Below, in pieces: positions 1-9,434 of a DNA stretch of 44,682 bases. Positions within the stretch are counted from its first letter, which is position 1. Each line of letters opens with the position of its first letter. The translations under genes and the position numbers were made by a program. Source of the stretch: Methylobacterium platani (GTDB lineage Bacteria; Pseudomonadota; Alphaproteobacteria; Rhizobiales; Beijerinckiaceae); assembly GCF_001653715.1 (NCBI RefSeq), contig NZ_LWHQ01000076.1, positions 515-45,196 on the forward strand, given 5' to 3'. Under the pieces are notes generated by a model, which was not told the DNA's origin, made no database searches, and was given only the letters and a program-made list of their open reading frames with translations.

Positions 1-393
1 GCCGTCCTCGGCCTCGCCCGGAGCGGCCGGGGGCGCCCCGTCGGAGGCCGGCGCGAGCTGGCGGAAGCTCGGCTCGTAGCGGCCCAGCGGCAGGTCGATG
101 CGCACGGCGAGGGGGCAGGCGGGGTCGGCGTAGATCTGCTGCAGCACCTGGCGCAGGCGCCGGGCCTCGACCCGCACGATGGCGTCGGTCGCCGGATCGA
201 AGCTGGTCGAGCGGCCCAGCGCGTCGGTCGCGATGGTGTAGGACTTGAGCAGGCTGCCGCGCCCGGCCAGGCTCTCGCGCACCACGTACGACAGGAAGGC
301 GGAGAGCTGCGGCGATTTCCTGAGCGGGGGCAGATTCAGCAGCGCGTCCAGTGCAGCGTGGATGTTCTCGGCCCCGATCGCTTCCCGATCCAT
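1..393 (-). CDS. N-terminal part of a protein of the adenylate cyclase/TPR type (truncated by window edge)
   Basis: Only the first 131 residues are present; the gene runs off the left edge. It begins with ATG at 393. The N-terminal domain has the pattern LRKSPQLSAFLSYVVRESLAGR, then LKSYTIATDALGR, FDPATDAIVRVEARRLR and IDLPLGRYEPSF. In my knowledge of the families this block stands at the N-terminus of many large rhizobial proteins annotated as adenylate cyclase or TPR-repeat proteins, where it precedes a transmembrane or TPR region; it is probably a DNA-binding or signalling module. No catalytic region is visible here, so the activity cannot be stated. Two inverted repeats (503-518 and 527-539) lie in its promoter region. 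Confidence 0.7.
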   Translation of the reverse strand, partial: MDREAIGAENIHAALDALLNLPPLRKSPQLSAFLSYVVRESLAGRGSLLKSYTIATDALGRSTSFDPATDAIVRVEARRLRQVLQQIYADPACPLAVRIDLPLGRYEPSFRQLAPASDGAPPAAPGEAEDG

Positions 394-502
394 CGCTCGA
401 TCCCGTCGCGTTCCGCCCCGCGACAGATCAGGCCGTGTCCGCGCCACGCTCGCGAGCCGATCCGCCACGCCGCAAGCTGATACGACAGTCGCCCTCAGTG
501 TC

Positions 503-539
503 AAGTATCGGAATACTTCATTCATATGACCTTAGGTCA
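503..539. promoter_or_regulatory. Two inverted repeats upstream of the left-edge gene
   Basis: In the 248-bp gap between the two minus-strand genes, AAGTAT-CGGA-ATACTT (503-518) is a perfect 6-bp inverted repeat with a 4-base centre. TGACC-TTA-GGTCA (527-539) is a 5-bp inverted repeat with a 3-base centre. They lie 110-146 bp before the ATG at 393, in a stretch more AT-rich than its surroundings. Both have the size of dimer operators; which protein binds is unknown. The neighbouring LuxR-type regulator is one candidate. Confidence 0.4.
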
Positions 540-641
540 CCATCGGGAAGTCGTTCCGTTGCACGCTGCGCCCGGACGACTGATCGCGGCGCCGGCCGGC
601 CCGGCGCGTTCCCGCGACGAGGGAGCGGGCGGCGGGCCGGG

Positions 642-1331
642 TCAGTCGGCCAGAAGGCGCGCCCCGACCACCGCCGCCGCGGCCCGGTTCTGCACCCCGA
701 GGCTGCGCAGGAGCGCCGCCATGTGGACCTTGACGGTGCCCTCGCCGAGCTGGAGGCGCCGGGCGATCTCCTTGTTGGAGCGCCCCTCCACCAGGAGCGC
801 CAGCACGTCGCGCTGGCGCGGCGTCAGGTCGGGGATGCGGGACGGGCGCCCGTCCTGGCGCCCGTCGGGCCCGGCCGGCCGCGGCTCGAGCGCCGGGCGG
901 GGGCCGGCGCCGTCGAGCACCGCCAGGGAGGCCGGCACGAAGATCTGTCCGTCGAGGATCATGCCCACCGCCCGGGTCAGCTCGGCCGAGCCGATGCCCT
1001 TCGGCACGTAGCCGTGGACCCCGACCTCGAGGGCGGTGAGGATCTTGTTGCGCTCGGTCGAGGCCGAGACCACCGCCACCTTGACGGCCGGGAAGCACTC
1101 GCGCACCGCGCTCAGGCTCCCGGGCCCCTCCATGCCGGGCATCGCGAGATCGAACAGCGCCAGGGTCACGGCCCCCCGGCGGGTGGAGAGCTGGTCGAGG
1201 GCGGCGTCGAGGGAGCCGGTCTCGATGACCTCGGCGAAGCCGAAGCTGCGGGTGAGGATCGCCACCACGGCGAGGCGGAAGAAGTCGTCGTCATCCGCGA
1301 TCAGGGCGACTGGCGGAGTCGGTTGGGTCAT
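642..1331 (-). CDS. LuxR/NarL-family two-component response regulator
   Basis: A 229-residue response regulator. The receiver domain (about 8-125) has the acidic cluster at D13-D16, the phosphoacceptor D61 in FDLAMPGM and the conserved lysine K111 in YVPKG. A Pro/Gly/Arg-rich linker (about 140-165) joins a GerE/LuxR helix-turn-helix (about 167-225) with LTPRQRDVLALL and SNKEIARRL-GEGTVKVH. It should activate or repress transcription when phosphorylated. No histidine kinase gene is adjacent, so it is an orphan in this window. The ATG at 1331 is the first good start. Target genes cannot be read from the sequence; the left-edge gene is next on the same strand. Confidence 0.9.
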   Translation of the reverse strand: MTQPTPPVALIADDDDFFRLAVVAILTRSFGFAEVIETGSLDAALDQLSTRRGAVTLALFDLAMPGMEGPGSLSAVRECFPAVKVAVVSASTERNKILTALEVGVHGYVPKGIGSAELTRAVGMILDGQIFVPASLAVLDGAGPRPALEPRPAGPDGRQDGRPSRIPDLTPRQRDVLALLVEGRSNKEIARRLQLGEGTVKVHMAALLRSLGVQNRAAAAVVGARLLAD

Positions 1332-1660
1332 ACCGTGGCGTCTCTGGAAACGATCCGTGCCTCGATCCTAGAGCAAGTCGGGGCCGGGTGGGTACCCGTC
1401 GCCGTGGAATAACTGGCAATATCAACGACCTATCGCACGGCCCGGCCGCGCCCGGCCGGCCGGGGAAGACATGGATGGACATGGTATCGGTATCCCGGGC
1501 CGGTGTCCCGTGCGCGAGGGTGGGGCCGTCACGGCGAGCCGGACGGCGGCCTGCGGCGCGTCACCGCACCGTCGCGCACGGCATCCATCCTGCGGCGGGC
1601 CCGCGTTGACACCCGGACCCGCGGTGACGCGACGATCGGACGGGAGGGAGAGACGGCACG
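1332..1660. other. Intergenic region between divergent genes
   Basis: These 329 bp separate the response regulator (minus) from the binding protein (plus). They hold a GC palindromic stretch around 1447-1464 and a TTGACA hexamer at 1606-1611, with no convincing -10 at 17 bases. GGAGGGAGAG at 1643-1652 is the ribosome binding site of the gene at 1661. No supported gene is seen here. Confidence 0.4.
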
Positions 1661-2734
1661 ATGCGGGGGCGGGCATCAGCGAGGGGGCGGGGAGGGTGCG
1701 CCGCGGCCCTCCGGCGAGTCCTGGCCGGAATCCCGGCCGCGCTCGCGGCACTCGCGCTCGCCGCTCCCGCGACCGGCGCGGAGCGCACACCGCTCGTCGC
1801 CTACACCGCGCTGGAGCCCGAGCAGCTCGACCCGATCCGCCGCGCCGTCGAGGCGGCCGTGCCGGAGGCTGAGATCGCCTGGCTGCGGGCCTCGACCGGG
1901 TTCATCACCGACCGCGTGCTGGCCGAGCGGGACGCGCCGCAGGCCGACCTGCTCCTCGGCGTCGCGGCCACGAGCCTGCTGCAGTTCGAGTCGGCCGGGC
2001 TCCTCGATCCCTACCGCCCCGCCGGCGTCGAGGCGCTGCGGCCGTTCTTCCGCGACCCGACCCCGCCCTACAGCTGGACCGGCATGGACGCCTATCTGGG
2101 GGTGATCTGCTTCAACGTCGAGGTCGCGGGCCGGCACCGGATCACGCGCCCGAGCTTCTGGCGCGACCTGCTCGGCCCGGCCCTGCGCGGGCGGATCGTG
2201 ATGCCGGACCCGGCGGCCTCCGGCACCGGCTACCTCCTGGTCGCGGCCTGGCTGCAGACTCTCGGGGAGGAGGCGGGCTGGGCCTACATGGACGCCCTGC
2301 ACGAGAACGTCGACGCCTACCTGCCGAGCGGCTCGGAGCCGTGCCGGGCGACCGCCGCCGGCACCTACGCCGCGGGCCTCTCCTTCGACATGCGGGCGGC
2401 GGCCGAGAAGGCTGGCGGCGCGCCGATCGACATCGTGGTGCCGGTCGACGGCACCGGCTGGGAGACGGAGGGGTTCGCGGTCGTGGCCGGGCGGCCCCAC
2501 CTGGCGCTGGCCCGCCGGGTGGCCGACTGGGCGGCGAGCCGCGAGGCCAACGCGCTCTACGCCCGCAGCTTCGCCATCGTGGCCTATCCGGGCGTCTCGA
2601 ACCCGGACCCGGTCTATCCCCTCCATGCCGAGGCGCGGATGATCCGCAGCGACCCCGCCTGGATGGCCCGCAACCGGGCCCGCATCCTCGCCGAATGGGC
2701 CCGCCGCTACGGCGCCAAGGTCCGCGCACGCTGA
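1661..2734 (+). CDS. Periplasmic ABC-transporter substrate-binding protein (iron/2-aminoethylphosphonate type)
   Basis: A 357-residue exported protein. A signal peptide covers about 1-40, with a hydrophobic stretch ending in PATGA. The mature part starts TPLVAYTALEPEQLDPI, the classical opening of the family 1 extracellular binding proteins that include ferric-iron and 2-aminoethylphosphonate binders. Other family features are DLLLGVAATSLLQFESAGLLDPYRP, PPYSWTGMDAYLGVICFN and PDPAASGTGYLLVAAWLQ. It would deliver a small anionic solute or chelated iron to an inner-membrane permease, but no permease or ATPase gene lies beside it, so it is an orphan or works with a distant transporter. A strong ribosome binding site (GGAGGGAGAG) precedes the ATG. 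Substrate is not predictable with confidence. Confidence 0.85.
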   Translation: MRGRASARGRGGCAAALRRVLAGIPAALAALALAAPATGAERTPLVAYTALEPEQLDPIRRAVEAAVPEAEIAWLRASTGFITDRVLAERDAPQADLLLGVAATSLLQFESAGLLDPYRPAGVEALRPFFRDPTPPYSWTGMDAYLGVICFNVEVAGRHRITRPSFWRDLLGPALRGRIVMPDPAASGTGYLLVAAWLQTLGEEAGWAYMDALHENVDAYLPSGSEPCRATAAGTYAAGLSFDMRAAAEKAGGAPIDIVVPVDGTGWETEGFAVVAGRPHLALARRVADWAASREANALYARSFAIVAYPGVSNPDPVYPLHAEARMIRSDPAWMARNRARILAEWARRYGAKVRAR

Positions 2735-2742
2735 GCGCCGCG

Positions 2743-2771
2743 CCGCCGGCCCGGCGGTCACCTTTATTTTT
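2743..2771 (+). terminator. Probable terminator after the binding-protein gene
   Basis: CCGCCG-GCC-CGGCGG forms a 6-bp GC hairpin 9 bases after the stop, followed within a few bases by the T-rich run TTTATTTTT. The gap between stem and T-run is longer than ideal, so this is a moderate call. Confidence 0.4.
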
Positions 2772-2836
2772 CCATCCTGGGGTAGCAGAGCGCCCGGGTC
2801 GCGGATTCCGCGGCGGGGCCGCGGGCAGGGAACCGG

Positions 2837-3751
2837 ATGTATCACGCGGGCAAGGACGGCTGGCTCTTCCTCACCGGGGGCACCAACGAGGTCGCGGACC
2901 AGTACCGGCGCATCCCCGCGATGGACCGGGTCCTGCGCCTGTGGCGCCGCCGCATCCGGCGGCGCATCCGGCGCTGCGAGGGCCTCGGCACCCGCTACCT
3001 CCACCTCGTGGTGCCCGAGAAGCTCAGCGTCTACGAGGACCGCTTCGACGGCCTGACCCTCGAACCGCGCCTCGGTCCGGCCCGCCGCCTCGGCGCGGTG
3101 ATGCGCTGGTCGTGGAAGGGGCGCCGGGCCTGGATCGACCTCCTCGGGCCGATGCGGGCGCGGCGCGACGGGCCGGACCTGCACTACCGCACCGACACCC
3201 ACTGGAACATCCGCGGCTGCCTGCTCGCCTACCGGCTGGTCTGCCGGGCCTGCGGCGCCACCCCGCGCACCGACTTCCTCGACCGGCCGTTCGACGAGTT
3301 CGAGGCGGTGCTCGACATCGGCAACAAGCTCGACGTCCAGCCCCTCGAGACCGTGCGCAGCTACCGGCTCTTCCGCGACGCCGAGCGGGTCGGCGGCGGC
3401 GCCTTGATCGACGCCTACACGACGGCCGGCCGCCTCGGCGAGCTGCATACCGGCGCCCATGCGGTCTACCGCAACCGCTCCCCGGAGGCCGACCCCCGGA
3501 CCCTGGTGCTGTTCGGCGATTCCTGCGCCAACTTCGCCCCCAACGGCCTGACCGCGATGCTGGCGGAGACCTTTCGCGAGGTCCACTTCGTCTGGTCGTC
3601 GAACCTCGACTGGGGCTACATCGAGCGCGTCCTGCCGGACATCCTCCTCGTCGAGCAGGTCGAGCGCTTCCTGCTCCGCGTGCCCGAGGACGATTTCGAC
3701 CTCGCGGCCGTCGAGGCGGAGCGGCTGGCGGCTCTGGGAGCGGCGGCGTAG
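2837..3751 (+). CDS. AlgX/AlgJ-like SGNH-fold O-acyltransferase
   Basis: A 304-residue protein beginning MYHAGKDGWLFLTGGTNEV, the opening typical of AlgX/AlgJ-related proteins (GxDGWLFL). The catalytic triad of that family is visible: D120 and H122 in YRTDTHWN and the nucleophile S229 in LFGDSCANF. Characterised relatives transfer acetyl groups to exopolysaccharide in the periplasm with an MBOAT partner. This copy has neither signal peptide nor membrane anchor at the chosen start, and no MBOAT or polysaccharide gene is adjacent. It may modify a cytoplasmic sugar or be exported in a way I cannot see. The residues 37-46 are strongly basic (RRRIRRRIRR). It stands alone, about 100 bp after the binding protein. 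Confidence 0.8.
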   Translation: MYHAGKDGWLFLTGGTNEVADQYRRIPAMDRVLRLWRRRIRRRIRRCEGLGTRYLHLVVPEKLSVYEDRFDGLTLEPRLGPARRLGAVMRWSWKGRRAWIDLLGPMRARRDGPDLHYRTDTHWNIRGCLLAYRLVCRACGATPRTDFLDRPFDEFEAVLDIGNKLDVQPLETVRSYRLFRDAERVGGGALIDAYTTAGRLGELHTGAHAVYRNRSPEADPRTLVLFGDSCANFAPNGLTAMLAETFREVHFVWSSNLDWGYIERVLPDILLVEQVERFLLRVPEDDFDLAAVEAERLAALGAAA

Positions 3752-3808
3752 GGGGCGGGAATCCCGGGTCGATCCGGCGGCGTCGCCCGGAGGCCCCAGG
3801 CTCCCCGC

Positions 3809-3840
3809 TTGACGAAAAACTGGCATATGCCACTAAATGG
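3809..3840 (+). promoter_or_regulatory. Promoter/operator of the MATE-MaoC operon, with 12-bp palindrome
   Basis: TTGACG (3809-3814) can serve as a -35 box, and ACTAAA (3832-3837) lies 17 bases further on as a weak -10. The perfect palindrome TGGCATATGCCA (3821-3832) lies between them, a usual place for a repressor site. The CATATG core is shared with the palindrome in front of the TetR gene (6568-6579). Regulator identity is inference. Confidence 0.4.
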
Positions 3841-3890
3841 CCGGCGCCGGGATCGCCGGCCGCGCCGACCCCGATGAGGAGTGCCGCCCG

Positions 3891-5276
3891 ATGGATGCGC
3901 GCACCCACCGCCTGCTCCACGCCCCGATCGGGCCGACGCTGCTGCGGCTCGCCGCCCCGAACGTCGTCGTCATGCTGGTCCAGGCCCTGGTCGGGCTGAT
4001 CGAGACCGCCTTCGTGGCGGGGCTCGGCACCGACGCGCTCGCCGGCATGGCGCTGGTCTTCCCCGTGCTGATGCTGGTGCAGATGATCTCCGCCGGCGCC
4101 ATGGGCGGCGGCATCCTGTCGGCGGTGGCGCGCAGCCTGGGCGCCGGGCGACGGGCGGAGGCGGACCGGCTGCCGTGGTACGCCGCCGCGATCGGCCTCG
4201 TGCTGGGCCTCCTCACCACCGTGCTCGACCTCGCCTTCGGGCCGATGCTCTACCGGGCGATGGGCGGCGAGGGCGCCTCGCTGGCGGCGGCCACCACGTA
4301 TGGCGGCGTCGTGTTCTGCGGCGCGGTGCTGGTCTGGCTGTTCAACGCGCTCGCGGCGGTGATCCGCGGCACCGGCAACATGGCGCTGCCGGCGATCGTC
4401 ATCAGCGTCGGCGCCGCCGTGCTGGTGCCGCTCTCGCCCGCGCTCATCTACGGGTTCGGGCCGGTCCCCGGTCTCGGCATCGTCGGCGGCGGGGTCGCGG
4501 TGCTCGCCTACTACGCCGCCGGCACGGTGGTGTTCGCCCACCATCTCTGGGCCGGGCGCGGCCTGCTGCGGCCGGGGCCGCGCCCGCCGCGCCTCGCCTG
4601 GGCCCCTTTGCGCGACATCCTGCGGATCGGCGCCGTCTCGTCGATCGTCAGCGCCACCACCAACGTGACGATCGCCGCCGCCACCGCCTTCGCGGGCGCC
4701 GCCGGGCCGGCCGCGGTCGCCGGCTACGGCACCGGCGCGCGGCTCGAATACCTGCTGGTGCCGCTCGTCTTCGGCCTCGGCGCGCCGATCGGCGCGATGG
4801 TCGGCACCTGCATCGGCGCCGGCGACCGGGCCCGCGCCCTGAAGGTGGCCTGGACCGGGGCCGCGATCGCCGGCGGCTTGACCGAGGCGATCGGGCTCGC
4901 CGCCGCCCTGTGGCCGCTGCCGTTCCTGGGGCTGTTCGGCCACGATCCGCAGATGCTCGCGGTCGGCGCCCGCTACCTTCACCTCGTCGGTCCGTTTTAC
5001 GGTTTCGCGGGAATCGGGCTCGCGCTCTACTTCGCCTCGCAAGGGGCGGGCCGGGTCGGCTGGCCGCTCGCGGCGGGGCTCGCCCGCATGGCGGTCTCGG
5101 TCGGCGGCGGGCTTGTCGCGATGCGGCTCGGCCTCGGGCTCGACGGGGTGTTCCTGGCGCTCGGCCTCGGGCTCGCCGCGCTCGGGCTCATCAATGCCGG
5201 CGCGGTCGCCGCCGGCGCGTGGTTTCGCGGCGAGCGGGCGCCTCAGCCCGGCCTCGTCGCGGCGGGAGGGGAATGA
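3891..5276 (+). CDS. MATE-family multidrug/solute efflux transporter
   Basis: A 461-residue polytopic membrane protein with about 12 hydrophobic segments in two similar halves. It begins MDARTHRLLHAPIGPTLLRLAAPNVVVMLVQ, the usual N-terminus of MATE (NorM/DinF-type) exporters, which expel cationic drugs or metabolites in exchange for Na+ or H+. Family traits include ETAFVAGLGTDALAGMAL in helix 2 and the pseudo-repeat around residues 235-300. An upstream in-frame ATG at 3837 exists, but the one at 3891 has GAGGAG (3876-3881) nine bases before it and starts at the conserved N-terminus. The stop overlaps the next start (ATGA), so the dehydratase is translationally coupled. Confidence 0.9.
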   Translation: MDARTHRLLHAPIGPTLLRLAAPNVVVMLVQALVGLIETAFVAGLGTDALAGMALVFPVLMLVQMISAGAMGGGILSAVARSLGAGRRAEADRLPWYAAAIGLVLGLLTTVLDLAFGPMLYRAMGGEGASLAAATTYGGVVFCGAVLVWLFNALAAVIRGTGNMALPAIVISVGAAVLVPLSPALIYGFGPVPGLGIVGGGVAVLAYYAAGTVVFAHHLWAGRGLLRPGPRPPRLAWAPLRDILRIGAVSSIVSATTNVTIAAATAFAGAAGPAAVAGYGTGARLEYLLVPLVFGLGAPIGAMVGTCIGAGDRARALKVAWTGAAIAGGLTEAIGLAAALWPLPFLGLFGHDPQMLAVGARYLHLVGPFYGFAGIGLALYFASQGAGRVGWPLAAGLARMAVSVGGGLVAMRLGLGLDGVFLALGLGLAALGLINAGAVAAGAWFRGERAPQPGLVAAGGE

Positions 5277-5749
5277 CGATGACGCGAGACCTCCATCTCG
5301 ACGACCTGTATCTCGACGATCTGGCGCCGGGCCAGGTCTACGGATCGGGGCAGGCGACCGTGACCGAGGCCGAGATCGTCGACTACGCGCGGACATTCGA
5401 TCCGCAGCCGTTCCACCTCGACGCCGAGGCGGCCGGGGCCACGTTCTTCGGCGGCCTCGCGGCGAGCGGCTGGCACACCGCCGCGCTGACCATGCGGCTC
5501 CTCGTCGACAGCGAATTGCGGCTCCACGGCGGCATCATCGGAGCCGGGATGGACGAGCTGCGCTGGCCCAGGCCCCTGCGCCCCGGCGACACGATCCGGC
5601 TCGAGAGCGAGGTGATCGAGGTGCGCCCCTCGCGCTCGCGGCCGAGCCAGGGCCTCGCCAAGATCCGCACCACCACGCTCAACCAGCACGGCGAGCCGGT
5701 GCAGGTGCTGTTGGCGAACCTGCTGGTGGTGAAGCGGCCGGAGGGGTGA
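5273..5749 (+). CDS. MaoC-family (R)-specific enoyl-CoA hydratase/dehydratase
   Basis: A 158-residue hot-dog-fold protein. The MaoC hydratase motif is clear: ARTFDPQPFHLDAEAA, with the catalytic D and H spaced as D-x4-H, followed by FFGGLAASGWHTAALTMRL and IGAGMDELRWPRPLRPGD. Relatives hydrate or dehydrate acyl-CoA thioesters. The ATG overlaps the MATE stop by four bases (ATGA); a second ATG at 5279 is in frame. Why a hydratase should be coupled to an efflux pump is unclear; the pump may remove a product or a toxic acid, but that is inference. Confidence 0.88.
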   Translation: MTMTRDLHLDDLYLDDLAPGQVYGSGQATVTEAEIVDYARTFDPQPFHLDAEAAGATFFGGLAASGWHTAALTMRLLVDSELRLHGGIIGAGMDELRWPRPLRPGDTIRLESEVIEVRPSRSRPSQGLAKIRTTTLNQHGEPVQVLLANLLVVKRPEG

Positions 5750-5969
5750 GGGGCGAGGGCCGGGACTGTACCCCGCTCAGGATGTGAGGTCCGGAGCGGG
5801 ACAGACTCTTTTGCTCACGTCCAGCAGGGCCTCGGGACGAGGCTCCGGACGGGACATGCCCTGAGGTCTCGATCCATCCGGGCGACGATGTCGCTCGGAC
5901 GGCCTCTCAGGATCAGGTCCCTGGCAGGAGGAACGGCTGGATCGCCTGGATCCTGCGCACGGGCTCACC

Positions 5970-6524
5970 TCATCCCGCCGCCCTGAGCCGCGCCGGGTTC
6001 CCCACCGCGACGCCACCCGCCGGCACGTCGCGCGTCACCACGCTGCCGGCCCCGATGATCGCATCGTCGCCGATCGTCACCCCCGGCAGGATCGTCGCGC
6101 CCCCGCCGATCCAGACGTTGGCCCCGATGACGACCGGCCGGCCGAATTCGAGCATCTGCCGGCGCTGGACCGGATCGCGCGGGTGGTCGGCGGTGAGGAT
6201 CTGCACGCCCGGGCCGATCTGCGTCATGTCGCCGATCGTCACCTGCACCACGTCCAGGATGCAGCAGTTGAAGTTGAGGAACACGCCGCGGCCGAGGCTG
6301 ATGTTGTAGCCGTAGTCGCAGAAGAAGGGCGGGCGGATGTTGCAGCCCTCGCCGACCCGGGCGAAGGCCTCCGCCATCAGCGCCTGCCGCTCCGGCTGGC
6401 TCAGGCTCTGCGTCGCGTTGTAGCGGTCCATCCACGCCGAGATGCGGCGGTTGTCGGCGATGAGCTCCGGGTCGTCGGCGATGTAGAGCTCGCCCGCGAG
6501 CATCCTCTGCTTCTGGCCGGTCAT
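5970..6524 (-). CDS. Sugar O-acetyltransferase (maltose/galactoside acetyltransferase, left-handed beta-helix)
   Basis: A 184-residue protein of the LacA/Maa/NodL family. The N-terminal cap is MTGQKQRMLAGELYIADDPEL, then hexapeptide repeats from about residue 75 on, with FFCDYGYNISLG, the catalytic His in LTADHPRDP, and IGANVWIGGGATILPGVTIG near the end. It transfers acetyl from acetyl-CoA to a sugar hydroxyl in the cytoplasm. The frame is open up to 6599, but the ATG at 6524 has GAGGA just upstream and matches the family N-terminus; the longer form would run through the palindrome at 6568. It is divergent from a TetR gene 68 bp away, which probably controls it. Confidence 0.9.
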   Translation of the reverse strand: MTGQKQRMLAGELYIADDPELIADNRRISAWMDRYNATQSLSQPERQALMAEAFARVGEGCNIRPPFFCDYGYNISLGRGVFLNFNCCILDVVQVTIGDMTQIGPGVQILTADHPRDPVQRRQMLEFGRPVVIGANVWIGGGATILPGVTIGDDAIIGAGSVVTRDVPAGGVAVGNPARLRAAG

Positions 6525-6567
6525 TCGTCCTCGCTGTCGGCTCGTGCCTGGTGGTTGGCCGCGATGC

Positions 6568-6579
6568 GTACATATGTAC
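6568..6579. promoter_or_regulatory. 12-bp perfect palindrome, probable TetR operator
   Basis: GTACATATGTAC lies in the 68-bp gap between the divergent acetyltransferase and TetR genes, 13 bases before the chosen TetR ATG. Position and symmetry are those of an operator for autoregulation and control of the divergent gene. The surrounding sequence is AT-rich relative to the genome. Confidence 0.55.
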
Positions 6580-6592
6580 ATATCGTCGCCGG

Positions 6593-7195
6593 ATGCCAAC
6601 CCGCCGGGAGTCGCCCCGCTTGCCCGCCGCCCCCCGCCGCCACGACCCCGACCGCCGCGCCCGCCTCCTGCGGAGCGCCCTCGACGTGATCGCCGAGCAC
6701 GGCGTCGCCGGCACCACCCACCGGCGGATCGCGGCCGCCGCCGACGTGCCGCTCGGCTCGACGACCTACCATTTCGCGAGCCTCGACGACCTCCTGACCG
6801 CGGCGTTCACGCTGCTCGCCGACACGGTCGCGGCCCGCTTCACCGAGCGCCTCTCCGCCGCCACGTCCCGCGACGAGGCCTGCGAGGCGGTGGTCGACCT
6901 CGTCGTCGGCGACGAAGCCGACCAAGCCTGGGCGACGCCCCGCACCCTGCTCCTGAGCTACGAGCTCTACGCCTACGCCGCCCGCGTGCCGGCCTTGCGC
7001 CGGGTGATGCAGGACTGGATGGGCAAGAGCCGGGCGGCCCTGGAGCGGCACTTCGCCCCCGCCACCGCGCGGGCCCTCGACGCGATGATCGAGGGCCTCA
7101 CGATCCACCGCTCGGTCGACGCGCGGCCGGCCGGCCGCGACGAGGTGCGGGCGATCGTCGCCCGGCTCAGCCAGACCCCGCTCACGCTTCCTTGA
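6593..7195 (+). CDS. TetR-family transcriptional repressor
   Basis: About 200 residues. The N-terminal helix-turn-helix is plain: RRARLLRSALDVIAEHGVAG, TTHRRIAAAADVPLGSTTY and HFASLDDLLTAAF. The C-terminal half (about 60-200) is helical and would bind an unknown ligand. The frame is open from an ATG at 6551, but that start would lie upstream of the palindrome and overlap the promoter, so the ATG at 6593 is preferred; it has little Shine-Dalgarno sequence and might be read from a nearly leaderless mRNA. It should repress itself and the divergent O-acetyltransferase. Its stop codon overlaps the -35 box of the htpG promoter. Confidence 0.85.
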   Translation: MPTRRESPRLPAAPRRHDPDRRARLLRSALDVIAEHGVAGTTHRRIAAAADVPLGSTTYHFASLDDLLTAAFTLLADTVAARFTERLSAATSRDEACEAVVDLVVGDEADQAWATPRTLLLSYELYAYAARVPALRRVMQDWMGKSRAALERHFAPATARALDAMIEGLTIHRSVDARPAGRDEVRAIVARLSQTPLTLP

Positions 7196-7219
7196 AAAGC
7201 CGGGGCCGGCCCCGCATAT
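7191..7219 (+). promoter_or_regulatory. Heat-shock (RpoH-type) promoter of htpG
   Basis: CTTGAAA (7191-7197) is identical to the sigma-32 -35 consensus. CCGCATAT (7212-7219) lies 14 bases further and is close to the -10 consensus CCCCATnT. The predicted transcript would start near 7226, some 32 bases before the GTG start. The -35 box overlaps the TetR stop codon, and the spacer contains the palindrome GGGGCCGGCCCC (7202-7213). Confidence 0.65.
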
Positions 7220-7257
7220 CCGCCCGCGACGAAATGTTCCCACCGGAGAACCGACAC

Positions 7258-9129
<1,872 letters not shown>

Positions 9130-9241
9130 CTCTGCGCCTTCGAGCCTCGGCGCCGCGTCCCCGTGCGCGGCTGCCGCAGAGGCCCGGACCGGGCCGGCCA
9201 GTCGATGCCGGTCCCGGGGGGCTGCCGGGCAAGCCGCGGAT

Positions 9242-9267
9242 CTCGGTACCGGCCGGCCGGTACCGAG
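9242..9267. repeat. 26-bp perfect palindrome in the htpG-crp/fnr gap
   Basis: A gapless perfect palindrome centred on GGCCGGCC, with outer arms CTCGGTACC/GGTACCGAG. It lies 112 bp after the htpG stop and 167 bp before the regulator ATG. It has no T-run on either side, so it is not a standard terminator. The rest of the 305-bp gap shows nothing recognisable. Confidence 0.6.
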
Positions 9268-9434
9268 GAAGCCGGTGGCGGACCGCCGGGAGCGGGCCGT
9301 CCCGACGTGGCGCGTCGACCCGCTTTACTGCGGCGCGGCAGACGCTAATTTCCCGGCCGGACCGACGGGAGCCCCGACGACGGGGCCCTGACGACGGCGC
9401 CCCTGGCCGCCGCGCCGCGGGCCGGGGAGGGGGC

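Noticed and set aside
1676..3826. A minus-strand open frame of 716 codons opposite the binding-protein and AlgX-like genes
   Set aside because: Shadow frame with repetitive basic composition and no domain; the plus-strand genes carry intact motifs.
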